From contig NZ_LZGM01000120.1 in NCBI RefSeq assembly GCF_001690195.1, positions 1-64,000 on the forward strand: 64,000 nucleotides of DNA. Reading direction: 5' to 3'. Source of the stretch: Gilliamella sp. wkB108 (GTDB lineage Bacteria > Pseudomonadota > Gammaproteobacteria > Enterobacterales > Orbaceae). Shown here piece after piece: positions 1 to 9,485 of the stretch. How positions within the stretch are numbered: position 1 is the stretch's first letter; every line of letters starts with the position of its first letter. The translations under genes were made by a program, and so were the position numbers. A model generated the notes under the pieces. It ran no database searches and was not told where the DNA came from. It saw only the letters and a list, made by a program, of their open reading frames with translations.

Positions 1-94
1 GGTTAAATGAGGAAATAATACGGAATTATTATTTATAATAATTATTTAAATATAAAATATTTGTAATAGGCATGAAGTATAAAAAGAGGATACT

Positions 95-2497
95 ATGAAT
101 AAAGGATTAACTAATTTCATCAATCAGTTAGACGAAGGTTTGAGTCATGGACGAATTGATATAAGTCACAATCGTTATACCTTAACCATTGATGCCTTAT
201 CCAATCCTATCTCAATCTTACAAGTTAAAAGCAATGAACAACTCAACCAACCTTGGCACTACATTATCAATTTCACCAGTGCTGACAAAGCTATCGCCGT
301 TGATACGGTACTAAACCAAAATGCATCATTTACCTTTAATCCGGTTAGTCATCATCCCTTTTTATCCGCAATCAGTTCACTGAGTGCGCTACCTGTGGAG
401 GGGCAATCACGGGTACTGCATGGGGTTATCACCGGTTTTAGTCAGCTCTCAGTCAATAAAGACGAAGCACATTATCAGGTCATATTATCTTCCCGTTTAG
501 CGTTATTATCCTTACAACACAATAGTGCAATATTTCAAAATCAAAATGTCGTCAGTGTAGTTGAAGCGGTACTACGCAGTCATGGTTTTACCGGCGTGGA
601 TTACCGGTTGGAGCTGAAAGAGAGCTATCCGATAAGAGAATTTATCACGCAATGGCAAGAGAGTGATTTGGAATTTATACAACGCTTACTGGCGGATGTC
701 GGTATCTGGTTTCGTTTTGAAAATCACAGCGAGCATCACTGTGATGTAATGATACTCAGTGACTATGAGCAAGGATATAATAACGTCGGTAAGATTGACT
801 ACAAACTACCGACAGGGACTATAGACGGCAGTACCGAGAGTGTCTGGGATATCGCCTTACACAGTCAAACGGTCGAATCCTCAGTAAAAGTACAAGATTA
901 TAATTACCGTTATGCAGGAACTAATTTAATTGATGAAATTAATATCCAACCGAAAGATAACACCACATATGGTACCGATTACCGGTATGAAGAGCATTAT
1001 AAAAATAATGGTGGAGATATCGAGAGTGGTTCATGGTATGCCAAAATTCGCCATGAACATGCCATCAGTAAACAGATAATTATAAAAGGTCACAGTAACT
1101 GTTACACCTTAGCACCGGGGCAGCATATCCGCATCACAGACAACCCTTTACCTGAAATGCAGGAAGGCTTTGTAATTTTAAGTGTAGCCGGGCAAGGCAA
1201 CCGCACGGATGCTTATGAACTCACCTTTACTGCTATTCCTTATCAGGTGTTAAAACCTTATCGTCCGGCGCCGATAGCTTGGCCACAAGTTGGTGGGACA
1301 TTGCCGGGCAGGGTGACCAGTCCGGATAATGATACTTATGGTTATATTGACACACAGGGACGTTATCGGGTCAAACTGAATTTTGATTTAAAGAGCTGGA
1401 AGAATGGAGAGGAGAGTTTATGGGTAAGACTGGCGAAACCTTATGCCGGTGCAACTTATGGTTTTCACTTTCCGCTTATTGATGGCACTGAAGTGGCCAT
1501 AGCCTTTATGGACAGCAATCCTGACCGGCCTTATATCGCGCATGCTATGCATGACAGCAACCACCCAGACCATGTAGCGACAGCGAACAAACATCGTAAT
1601 GTCATACGTACACCGGCTAACAATAAACTGCGCATGGATGATAAACGCGGAAAAGAGCATATCAAACTTGCCACCGAATATGGCAAGACTCAACTCAATC
1701 TGGGGCATTTAGTTGACCAAAATAAAGAACAACGGGGTGAAGGCTTTGAACTGCGCACTGACGAATGGGGTGCGATTGCTGCGGATCGTGGTTTATACCT
1801 CACCAGTCAAACTGAGCCTAAAGCGCAGGGAAAACAGCTGGATATGCAAGGAGCGATTACTCAGCTGGAAAATGCGCTCTCGATAGCTAAAGCGTTACAA
1901 AATGCCGCCACCCAATCACAGGCGCATACCGCTGACACCGACAGTCAGGACCAACTAAAGACCGTGTTAAGCGGACTAAGTCAAAGTGGCATACTTGCTT
2001 ATGCACAAGAAGGGATAGCCCTAACCAGTCCGGAAGATATTCAACTATCAACATGTAATAATCTCACTATGACTGCAGAAAATCAAACGGATATTAGTGC
2101 ATTAAAAAATATCACGTTATCATCGGGTGAAGCAATAGGTGTATTTGCGCATAAATCCGGCATGAAACTATTTGCCAATCAAGGTGATGTTGAAGTTCAG
2201 GCACAAAATGCCAACCTTGCTATGGCGGCTAAACAAGGTGTTAAAGTTGATAGTGTCGACGGTAATATAACAGTAACAGCTAGTCAAGATATTACCTTAA
2301 TTTGCGGAGGCTCATATATCAAAATCAACAGTCGTGGTATAGAGTTAGGTACACCAAGCAATGTTTATTTAAAATGTAATGCCATGCAAAAAATGGGGAC
2401 AGCACACAAAGATATTAAAAAAGAATTACCCGCCTTGTGTACTGGTGTACAGCAAGATGAAGCTGAAAAACATGCTATTATTGTGGAAAGAAAATGA
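95..2497 (+). CDS. vgrG: Type VI secretion tip protein VgrG (first copy)
   Basis: This 800-residue protein forms the trimeric spike at the tip of the T6SS needle and carries effectors into target cells. The gp27-like base fills roughly residues 1-380. The gp5-like OB fold begins near residue 392 with a proline-rich entry followed by PGRVTSPDNDTYGYIDTQG. A DUF2345 beta-helix region covers about 640-760. The body is nearly the same as the second VgrG at 24286, but the last 35 residues are unique, as expected for a cargo-specific tail. AGAGGA lies about 10 bases before the ATG. The stop overlaps the next ATG as ATGA, so it is translationally coupled to the DUF4123 adaptor. No T6SS sheath or baseplate genes are in the window, so this is a satellite vgrG island. 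Confidence 0.95.
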   Translation: MNKGLTNFINQLDEGLSHGRIDISHNRYTLTIDALSNPISILQVKSNEQLNQPWHYIINFTSADKAIAVDTVLNQNASFTFNPVSHHPFLSAISSLSALPVEGQSRVLHGVITGFSQLSVNKDEAHYQVILSSRLALLSLQHNSAIFQNQNVVSVVEAVLRSHGFTGVDYRLELKESYPIREFITQWQESDLEFIQRLLADVGIWFRFENHSEHHCDVMILSDYEQGYNNVGKIDYKLPTGTIDGSTESVWDIALHSQTVESSVKVQDYNYRYAGTNLIDEINIQPKDNTTYGTDYRYEEHYKNNGGDIESGSWYAKIRHEHAISKQIIIKGHSNCYTLAPGQHIRITDNPLPEMQEGFVILSVAGQGNRTDAYELTFTAIPYQVLKPYRPAPIAWPQVGGTLPGRVTSPDNDTYGYIDTQGRYRVKLNFDLKSWKNGEESLWVRLAKPYAGATYGFHFPLIDGTEVAIAFMDSNPDRPYIAHAMHDSNHPDHVATANKHRNVIRTPANNKLRMDDKRGKEHIKLATEYGKTQLNLGHLVDQNKEQRGEGFELRTDEWGAIAADRGLYLTSQTEPKAQGKQLDMQGAITQLENALSIAKALQNAATQSQAHTADTDSQDQLKTVLSGLSQSGILAYAQEGIALTSPEDIQLSTCNNLTMTAENQTDISALKNITLSSGEAIGVFAHKSGMKLFANQGDVEVQAQNANLAMAAKQGVKVDSVDGNITVTASQDITLICGGSYIKINSRGIELGTPSNVYLKCNAMQKMGTAHKDIKKELPALCTGVQQDEAEKHAIIVERK

Positions 2498-3336
2498 TGA
2501 TTAAAACGATTTTAGATGAGGATATTAATAAAATTGTTATAAATCAAATTCAACGTTTTGCTAAAATGTATTTATTAGTTGATCCGAAAATTAATGATGA
2601 TTTTTTCTTCAATCATGATTTCGAATTTGAATCAGTTGTACCGATTCGTGATAGACAAGATACTGTGTCACCAGATTATGAATGTCTTCAGCTATGTATG
2701 ATAAAAAAAGGGGCAACTTATATCGATCAAGTTGTTGCTGAGTTAAAAAATAATAAATCCTCAGCAATAGCGCTAATTGCTTCACCATATGCTATTAAAG
2801 ACATACAAAAGCATATCAGTAATGCTATGTTTGTGTCATACAATGCAGATTATTATATTTTACGCTTTTATGATCCACATGTTTTAATACATTTAGTTAA
2901 TATATTTTCTGAAAAACAATTGGATAAACTATTGGGTAGTATTGAGTATTGGTATTATTGGCAAGATTCTTATATAGAATTACATCATAAACCTGAATTA
3001 ATATTATCGGATATAAATTATCAAATAACAGCGAAACAATGGCAAAAAATCAAAATATCACAAACTTACAATGCTTATGAATATAAGATAGTTAAGCAAC
3101 AAAAAAAACCATTATCTGAAAATCAAAAAAATACATTAAAACAACTTTTGGATTGGTTTTATAAAACAACATTTAATAAACCAGACCAACAAAAAATGGA
3201 TTGTATTGTCAGTTATGCTATGGTCCAATCAGAACAATCTCATCCCGAAATTGATTACAACTTACTTGATGATCTGATAAAAAATCAAGATATTAATCAA
3301 TTTGAATATTATTTAAATGATTTAGATAAGGAATAA
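2494..3336 (+). CDS. DUF4123 T6SS effector adaptor/chaperone
   Basis: This 280-residue protein resembles the DUF4123 (Tap/TEC) family, which loads a cognate effector onto its VgrG. The diagnostic stretch is the LRFYDPHVLIHLV segment near residues 125-140, after an N-terminal half that begins with the typical LLVDP-like strand. The ATG overlaps the VgrG stop by four bases, and the effector gene begins three bases after its stop. This gives the classic order vgrG, adaptor, effector. It is cytoplasmic with no signal peptide. The family assignment rests on recognised motifs and strong gene order. The partner is inferred to be the VasX-like protein directly downstream. Confidence 0.85.
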   Translation: MMIKTILDEDINKIVINQIQRFAKMYLLVDPKINDDFFFNHDFEFESVVPIRDRQDTVSPDYECLQLCMIKKGATYIDQVVAELKNNKSSAIALIASPYAIKDIQKHISNAMFVSYNADYYILRFYDPHVLIHLVNIFSEKQLDKLLGSIEYWYYWQDSYIELHHKPELILSDINYQITAKQWQKIKISQTYNAYEYKIVKQQKKPLSENQKNTLKQLLDWFYKTTFNKPDQQKMDCIVSYAMVQSEQSHPEIDYNLLDDLIKNQDINQFEYYLNDLDKE

Positions 3337-3339
3337 AAT

Positions 3340-6030
3340 ATGGCACAGCTTGAAGAATTGATTGAACTTATAATGGCTGCAAAAATAGCGGAAAAAAATT
3401 CTGGTAGACGATGTCCAAAGTGTCAAGAAAAGGAAGGGGATTTAATTGTACTTCCAACACGTTTGTCAATTACTGGTTACATAGGGAAAAATAAAATTTC
3501 TGAAAAAGAAAAACTTAAAATAGATATCGAAGTCCCACCATTACCAAATTTTGCTCAAAAAATGGTTTCGGATTTACCATTAGAATATTCAAATTATTGC
3601 ATACAGATGTTAAGAGAAGGCTATTTATATGTACTTGAAGATAAAAAAAATGGTGAAAAAAAATGGCGAGTCTTTACTTCAAGTCCCGTTGGTTGCTTAA
3701 TTGAACATAATGATATTAACAACATTCCTAATATACCTCCAAAATATAACTGTAATGTTGATACAGATGGCGCTGATGCATCATATATTAGTTTTAAAAA
3801 CAGTAAAGATATCTTTAAAATCTATTTCATATTTAGCCCCAACAAAATAAGTAAAGCTAGTTTGGCTTTTTATCAAACCTCTCCCGAATTTGAACTACAA
3901 GGCTTAACTCCAGATCAAATCCGAAGTGGTCAAAAGTCCATAAAAGGTGAAGATCTTATGTCTCAGATTTTAGAGTTTTCAACTTCACTAAAAATTGGTG
4001 AGCAAAATTCATTTTTACATAGCAAAATTCCCTGGGATTTTAAATTAGGCGAACGAAGCAAAGCTGAGCATCAAAAATATTTAACAGTAGAGATTTATAA
4101 AAAACGTACTTCTTTTAATGATTCTGATATAGAGAATTATTATGCGCGATATTTATCTCTTTATAAAAAACTGATAAAACGTAATGGTGTAGCTATTGTG
4201 GTGAACGATGCTATCGGTATAACCCAAAGTTTAAATTATCGTCGTAGTCAAGTTTACGAAGTATATATGAAACCTTGGTTGCAAGCGAAAGATAATGAAG
4301 GCGTTTCTAACGAACATCGTTTAATCATTTTAAGACAACTGTCAGCATTTAAAGAATCATTTACCTCTCACAGAATAAGACAGTTAATAAAACAAAATAA
4401 TTCATTAAAAAATTTTTCTCGTTATGGAATGGATAAAGTACAAGTACCATCTGCTGTCGATATGTCTGAATACGAACGGACAAAAGTCTTTGAAAAAATG
4501 GAAGAAAATATAATAAAAAATCAAACCGAAGAACTATCACAAAAAGAATTACAAGAATTGTATTGGAGTCGATTATCCCAAGAGAAGATCGATAATTTTG
4601 AAAAAGAAATGAATGATTATAGTCAATATGCTGAAAAAATCGCGGAATACCGTGCCGATGATTATATAAAATGGTTGAAATCACCACAATTAATGTCTGC
4701 ATTAGATTTATATGATAGTACTGAGGTATTAAGTGGTATCGAGTTTAAATTACAAATGAGTTCTTGTTTACATGGTGCTAGTGGTTCAGAAAAAACTTGT
4801 GAAGTCCTTGATAATTGGTGGCTTGAATCTGAGATAACCCCAAAGAATATAATTATGCGAACTTATTTCTATAACAATAAAAGTTTAATTAATGATGTTA
4901 ATGAATATCTAAAAATACAACAAAACATTGAGATAAGCAATGCATCTGAAAGAAAAGGCGATACCCCTGAAGTTGATAAAGCTATCAAATTACTCATCAA
5001 GATAACAAAACATATAAACCGAACAACCAATTCAACTATTAATCAGTTAGCAGAAAGAGGCTATCCAATTGCATTATTATCGGTCGCCTTTGCTGATTTA
5101 GCTAGATGTTTTTTAAAAAGTGTTACCAAAAAACTTACTCAGACAATTCAGAACTCTTTAGGTAATCTGCTTTTGGCAAGTATTGAAAAGACCGCACATC
5201 AAATGTATAACTTAGGCTTTAATATTAATGGAGATACATTTAATGTTGTAGGGAAAGCTGATGCGTCGATGATCATAGAAGAAGCGAAAAATAATTTTCG
5301 AAATGCTGATCTTGTCAATACTTATACTGCTATGATCGTATTTGTCTTTAGTGCTTACGATACATATAAAAAATTAAAAAATGGGAAATGGAAAAATAGT
5401 CGAGAATTAGCTGAGTTAACGACTTCTATTATAGCTAGTACCGCAGCAGGATTCCAGATAGTCACGAGTGCAATAAAATATTGCATTGGTGATGAAGAAT
5501 CTACTGTGGCAAAGGTAGTTTATATTAGCTATGGTCGAATATTTTTTTGGGGGTCAAGCTTGATGATGATTGCAGGCGGAATGTCAGCGATATTAGATTT
5601 GTTCGATGGCAATAAAGCGAAAGAAGAAAATAAAGTTATCTATTTAGCATATTATGCAAGATGTTTTGCAACGACTTTGTTAAGTATTTCACAATTTTTG
5701 CTGGTTTTACGGTCTCTAATTCCATGGTTAAATAATATTATCTCAAACAGCATTAAGAACACTATTTGGGTACATTTAGCTAAGTTCGGAGTTTTAATAG
5801 CTCAATTAGTTCGTTATGAACGAATCGCAATTATATTAACTGCTTTAAATTTTTATGTTTCATTTTTTATTATCGTTGTAAGTTTGGTGATTATTATTTT
5901 TGATGATAATGCCTTGCAAAAATGGTTTGATCGTTGCTGTTTCAGCAAAAAGTTAGCAAACCGCAAAAAGTTTGAAGATTTAGGCGAAGAATTAACAGAA
6001 TGGAATAAAGCACTAGAGGTAGCTTTTTGA
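3340..6030 (+). CDS. VasX/BTH_I2691-like T6SS membrane-disrupting effector
   Basis: This 896-residue protein is probably delivered by the upstream VgrG. It has an N-terminal CPKCQ...LPTR motif (residues about 25-40), matching the VasX N-terminal region, which usually starts with a CxxC followed by 'lPlRYa'. The middle is charged and coiled-coil-rich. The C-terminal third carries about six hydrophobic segments, at roughly residues 575-592, 657-675, 692-715, 725-755, 770-800 and 828-856. That layout fits colicin-like pore-forming effectors, which depolarise the target inner membrane. It lacks a signal peptide, as expected for T6SS cargo. The pore-forming role is inferred from this architecture. 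The matching immunity protein would normally lie immediately downstream, but only a decayed gene is there. Confidence 0.8.
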   Translation: MAQLEELIELIMAAKIAEKNSGRRCPKCQEKEGDLIVLPTRLSITGYIGKNKISEKEKLKIDIEVPPLPNFAQKMVSDLPLEYSNYCIQMLREGYLYVLEDKKNGEKKWRVFTSSPVGCLIEHNDINNIPNIPPKYNCNVDTDGADASYISFKNSKDIFKIYFIFSPNKISKASLAFYQTSPEFELQGLTPDQIRSGQKSIKGEDLMSQILEFSTSLKIGEQNSFLHSKIPWDFKLGERSKAEHQKYLTVEIYKKRTSFNDSDIENYYARYLSLYKKLIKRNGVAIVVNDAIGITQSLNYRRSQVYEVYMKPWLQAKDNEGVSNEHRLIILRQLSAFKESFTSHRIRQLIKQNNSLKNFSRYGMDKVQVPSAVDMSEYERTKVFEKMEENIIKNQTEELSQKELQELYWSRLSQEKIDNFEKEMNDYSQYAEKIAEYRADDYIKWLKSPQLMSALDLYDSTEVLSGIEFKLQMSSCLHGASGSEKTCEVLDNWWLESEITPKNIIMRTYFYNNKSLINDVNEYLKIQQNIEISNASERKGDTPEVDKAIKLLIKITKHINRTTNSTINQLAERGYPIALLSVAFADLARCFLKSVTKKLTQTIQNSLGNLLLASIEKTAHQMYNLGFNINGDTFNVVGKADASMIIEEAKNNFRNADLVNTYTAMIVFVFSAYDTYKKLKNGKWKNSRELAELTTSIIASTAAGFQIVTSAIKYCIGDEESTVAKVVYISYGRIFFWGSSLMMIAGGMSAILDLFDGNKAKEENKVIYLAYYARCFATTLLSISQFLLVLRSLIPWLNNIISNSIKNTIWVHLAKFGVLIAQLVRYERIAIILTALNFYVSFFIIVVSLVIIIFDDNALQKWFDRCCFSKKLANRKKFEDLGEELTEWNKALEVAF

Positions 6031-6089
6031 ATTTATATCTGAGAATTTTTATTATATTTGGGTAGTGCTATAAAAATCGTTATTTACGG

Positions 6090-6809
6090 ATAAGATATGG
6101 GATGTTTGAAAAAATTGATTCATTCGGAAGTTTTATACTTAACATCCCAAATATTATGGTAGTACGATAGTCTTCAAGTAATAAAATATTTTGCTGTACA
6201 ACTTTTGATATGAAGAATCCTATAACTTTTCATACATATCAAACTAGCTTCCTTGTTGTGCATATGGCAGAGTAGGTAAATATACCTAAAGGGCGTGGGA
6301 TTATAAAGGTGAATGGGAGTTTATCTATCGTTATATGGTGCTTTGTTATGATAATCTAACAAAAACCCATTTAAGTACTCGTTTAACGTTGCTCTTTCAT
6401 GGTTTCAGATGTCATATACAAACATATGGTACATGTTGTAAAAATACGCCAAGTACTTTTTATGGTTTTATGCTAATACCGATATTTTAAAATTATTCCT
6501 TTTTTATTCTTTGGTTATGGTTACTTTATTTCCGAATGTTTATCTGGATAACCACGCTGACCAAAGGATACCCGAGAAACCAGTAAAATAGGTAAATCAG
6601 TGCCGAAGGAAATTTCTTTATCAGACTATCTATCGAAAGTATATCTAGCAGTTTTAGATAATTATCGAGAATAAAAAGTTATTAATGATTAAACAGGCGA
6701 ACTTATCGATTATAATTAGTTTAAAAGACTCCTAAATAAAACAAGTACATCCGAAAAAGAATTGAAAATAGAGATCGCTAGAATATATATTGGTGAACCT
6801 TTATTATAG
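6090..6809 (+). pseudogene. Decayed gene downstream of the VasX-like effector (DUF6708-like?)
   Basis: No intact reading frame exists here, but protein-like sequence can be followed. An open stretch at 6290-6490 reads WDYKGEWEFIYRYM and ends LIPIF. The reading then jumps frame near 6489 and continues in another phase with IPFLFFGYGYFISE. In that phase, stops sit at 6549, 6558, 6672, 6690 and 6717, yet coding-like sequence continues between them (PKEISLSDYLSKVYLAVLDN, then TSEKELKIEIARIYIGEP) to a stop at 6807. The GEWEFI-RYM and PFxxxFGxG patterns recall DUF6708 proteins of T6SS cassettes, from memory only. Left-hand similarity fades above about 6200, so the 5' limit is a guess. I infer a dead immunity or accessory gene. 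Confidence 0.65.
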
Positions 6810-7112
6810 TTAATAGTATAATTAAAACTGAAACCGTAAAAATACAAATGAATCATACCATGCTTACTCATTCCATAAATTGTAGTCAAATTATCTTTAT
6901 TTTGGTGTTTTGTCTTTCACGTTTTATGAAAAATAGTACTTAAAGATAAAATTTATTTTATTTAAATGAAGCAATAATTTTATTGAAGATCATTTTCTTT
7001 AAGATGAAGATTTCAAAATTTAATTAAGTAAACTCTAATAAAATCAATTAATAATAATTTAAGTATTTTGAAAATAAGTGGTACAATTTTTCTTCTTTTA
7101 ATTTTTATATAA

Positions 7113-8039
7113 ATGAATGTGATGAAACAAATAAAGATTTTCCTTATTATTTTAAGTAGCATACTGACTTTAGTTGCTTGTTCTAAGCCTGATTCAGTAG
7201 AACATTGGATCGATAACCCGACATCTAACGAGATAACATTAAGTATTGATGATAATCAATTAACTATTTCTGCCAAATCAGGTATTAAATATAAGATTGG
7301 ATATGGTAAACATAGCTTATCTTACAATAATGAAGCGGTTAATTTTGTAGTTAAACCTTCAAAACGAGAAGGTTTTATAAATCCAACGCAAAGCAATTAT
7401 ATTTTTTATAAAATAATTTATGTTGATGATAATTATGCTGCTGTGGTGCGTAATGTGGATAGTTACCAAAAAGATATTCAATACAAAACACCCGTGATAA
7501 TAAATGGTGAATTACATGAAATGGAAGTTCCTTTTACGGTGATTAATGATTTATTTATTGAAAAAGATACATATGCTTGGGATTATTTTCTTGACGAGAA
7601 ACTTCCTAGAACAGTGAGTTTAAAAAACCGTTCTATATCTGTACAAACTAAATTATTTCGCGAAGATGATTTCCTTAAATATATGAGGGAAGAGGGGCTT
7701 GATCAGCAAATTAGTTTTCCTTCTAATCGCAAAAAATTCAATGAATTACCGAAGACTATTATTCCTACTATTGACTTAGATTCTATCAAATGTCCAGAAG
7801 GACGAGTGGATGCTGAAAAGAAAATTACTGCTTGGAAGCAGATATTTAATTTATCTGGTAATGATTTCGCTGAAGAATATGATAATTTAACTTCAATAAA
7901 TAGTTCTGTAGCCGAAAGAGATATAGAAAATAAATGTTATCAAGATTATAGTGATGATGATGGTTTTAAAGAAGCGATAAATAAGATTTATAGTATTTAT
8001 TCAGGTAAAACATATTTAAATTTCTTTATTGTTGAATAA
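7113..8039 (+). CDS. Putative lipoprotein at the end of the first T6SS cassette
   Basis: The 308-residue product begins with a lipoprotein signal: a KQIK positive start, a hydrophobic core, and an LVAC lipobox with the acylated Cys near residue 23. The mature part is mainly polar and beta-rich with several tryptophans. I do not recognise a named domain. The start could be ATG 7113 or the in-frame ATG at 7122. Neither has a clear Shine-Dalgarno sequence. Its position one dead gene after a membrane-acting effector makes an envelope-anchored immunity role possible, but this is guilt by association. A rho-independent terminator follows at 8098. Confidence 0.75.
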   Translation: MNVMKQIKIFLIILSSILTLVACSKPDSVEHWIDNPTSNEITLSIDDNQLTISAKSGIKYKIGYGKHSLSYNNEAVNFVVKPSKREGFINPTQSNYIFYKIIYVDDNYAAVVRNVDSYQKDIQYKTPVIINGELHEMEVPFTVINDLFIEKDTYAWDYFLDEKLPRTVSLKNRSISVQTKLFREDDFLKYMREEGLDQQISFPSNRKKFNELPKTIIPTIDLDSIKCPEGRVDAEKKITAWKQIFNLSGNDFAEEYDNLTSINSSVAERDIENKCYQDYSDDDGFKEAINKIYSIYSGKTYLNFFIVE

Positions 8040-8097
8040 GATAAAGTTAGTTTAATTTCATATTTATATAACTGTATTTTTTAGACAGCGTTTGTAA

Positions 8098-8136
8098 AGC
8101 ATAGCGTCATATTAAAAGATGTTATGCTAGGTTTTT
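8098..8136 (+). terminator. Rho-independent terminator after the lipoprotein gene
   Basis: An 11-bp stem pairs AGCATAGCGTC (8098-8108) with GATGTTATGCT (8118-8128), with two G-U pairs and a 9-base loop. Five T follow. The rest of the 8040-8398 gap shows no gene. Confidence 0.7.
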
Positions 8137-8398
8137 GAAAAATTGTTCATTAGTTTACTGATGCTGTTTTAAATTAATACAGTTGATCTGATTAGCACAT
8201 CAAATCTTCAAAGCACTTTAAATTGCCGAATTCATCAAGCATTAAGATAACAGTATTATGTCATCAATATTGTAAATAGTAGAGAATATCAAAATATTAT
8301 TGATACAAATCACATAAAAACTATAAAAGCCTTTTCTTGCATCTAAATCAATATAATACTTGTGGTAATCATATTAAAAATAACCAGAGGGATAATTT

Positions 8399-9298
8399 AT
8401 GAATAAAACAAAGCTAAAAATAGCAGCAGTTTTATGCAGTATGCTTCTAAGTGCATCAGCATCCTTTGCCTCAATCGAGACCCCGAAGGAATTAAAAATG
8501 ATAAGTTATAATGCCTACTGTGGTATGAAATTGGATGACACAGAAACCAAAGATAAATTTATTGAGTGGGCAAAAGCACAAGATGCCGATATTATTGCTT
8601 GGCAGGAAATGAATCATTTTACACGTGAGAAACTTGAAAAATTCGCAGCAGCATATGGACATAAATATGCTGTTTTATTGAAAGAAAAACCGGGGGATGA
8701 TGCATTTTTCTCGGTTGCTATCACATCTAAATATCCTATTATCAACGTTAATAAAGTGGTCGACAATTTATGGCATGGTGCTTTGTATGCTGATATTGGT
8801 AATTATCATTTTGTTGTTACCCATATGAATCCGTTTTGGACAGCAAAAAGAGTTGATGAAATTAATTTAATTATTGATTCGATAAAATATAGTCGAGATC
8901 CCAATGGTAAATGGATTATTGCTGGAGATCTAAACTCATTTTCGCCAGCGGATAAAAATGATTATGATAAAAGTAATCTTCTTAATGATATAAAAGAAAA
9001 AGAGAAAAAGAGCCCCATTCTTGAAAATCTCGTCGATGGTCAATTAAGTTATACTGTCCAACAAAACCTAATTGATGCCGGTTTTATTGATGCGTTAAAA
9101 CTAAAACATAAAGAGTTTATTGCAACAGCTCCAACTAAAGTATTTTATGATCAAGCATCAACACCTTTACGTTATGATTATATTTATGTTTCACCTAAAC
9201 TTAAAAATAATGTCGTCGATGTCAAAGTATTAAAAGATGATTTTACAGATAAATATTCTGATCATTACCCTGTTCAAATGATAATAAAAAATCAATAA
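8399..9298 (+). CDS. Secreted endonuclease/exonuclease/phosphatase (EEP) family protein
   Basis: This 299-residue protein has a Sec signal peptide ending near SASASFAS. It carries the DNase I-like EEP motif series in order: SYNAYCG (metal/active-site Asn), WQEMNHF (metal-binding Glu), VVTHMNPF, GDLNSFSP, DYIYVSP and a terminal SDHYPV with the catalytic Asp-His. All key residues appear present, so it should be an active Mg-dependent phosphodiesterase or phosphatase of the periplasm or outside medium. Substrate (DNA, sphingolipid or phosphoinositide) cannot be told from sequence. AGAGGG precedes the ATG. A strong terminator follows at 9313, so it is transcribed separately from the related gene downstream. 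Confidence 0.85.
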   Translation: MNKTKLKIAAVLCSMLLSASASFASIETPKELKMISYNAYCGMKLDDTETKDKFIEWAKAQDADIIAWQEMNHFTREKLEKFAAAYGHKYAVLLKEKPGDDAFFSVAITSKYPIINVNKVVDNLWHGALYADIGNYHFVVTHMNPFWTAKRVDEINLIIDSIKYSRDPNGKWIIAGDLNSFSPADKNDYDKSNLLNDIKEKEKKSPILENLVDGQLSYTVQQNLIDAGFIDALKLKHKEFIATAPTKVFYDQASTPLRYDYIYVSPKLKNNVVDVKVLKDDFTDKYSDHYPVQMIIKNQ

Positions 9299-9312
9299 AG
9301 TGTTAAAATGAA

Positions 9313-9341
9313 AAGCCATGTTGTAAGAACATGGCTTTTTT
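9313..9341 (+). terminator. Rho-independent terminator between the two EEP genes
   Basis: A perfect 10-bp stem pairs AAGCCATGTT (9313-9322) with AACATGGCTT (9328-9337) around a 5-base loop, and runs into a T tract. Confidence 0.9.
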
Positions 9342-9485
9342 ATGGCAACTTTATTTGATAAAGCTATATGAAGTAAAAAATTAGAATTATGATAAAGATC
9401 GATATCAACACGGATTATTTGTTTTAGTATTTATAAGATTATTAAATAAGTACATCATTGATAAAAATTACTAAAGGATAACTAC

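Noticed and set aside
1418..1708. Minus-strand frame inside the first vgrG
   Set aside because: It is a shadow of the strongly conserved OB-fold/DUF2345 coding region and has no ribosome site or recognisable domain.
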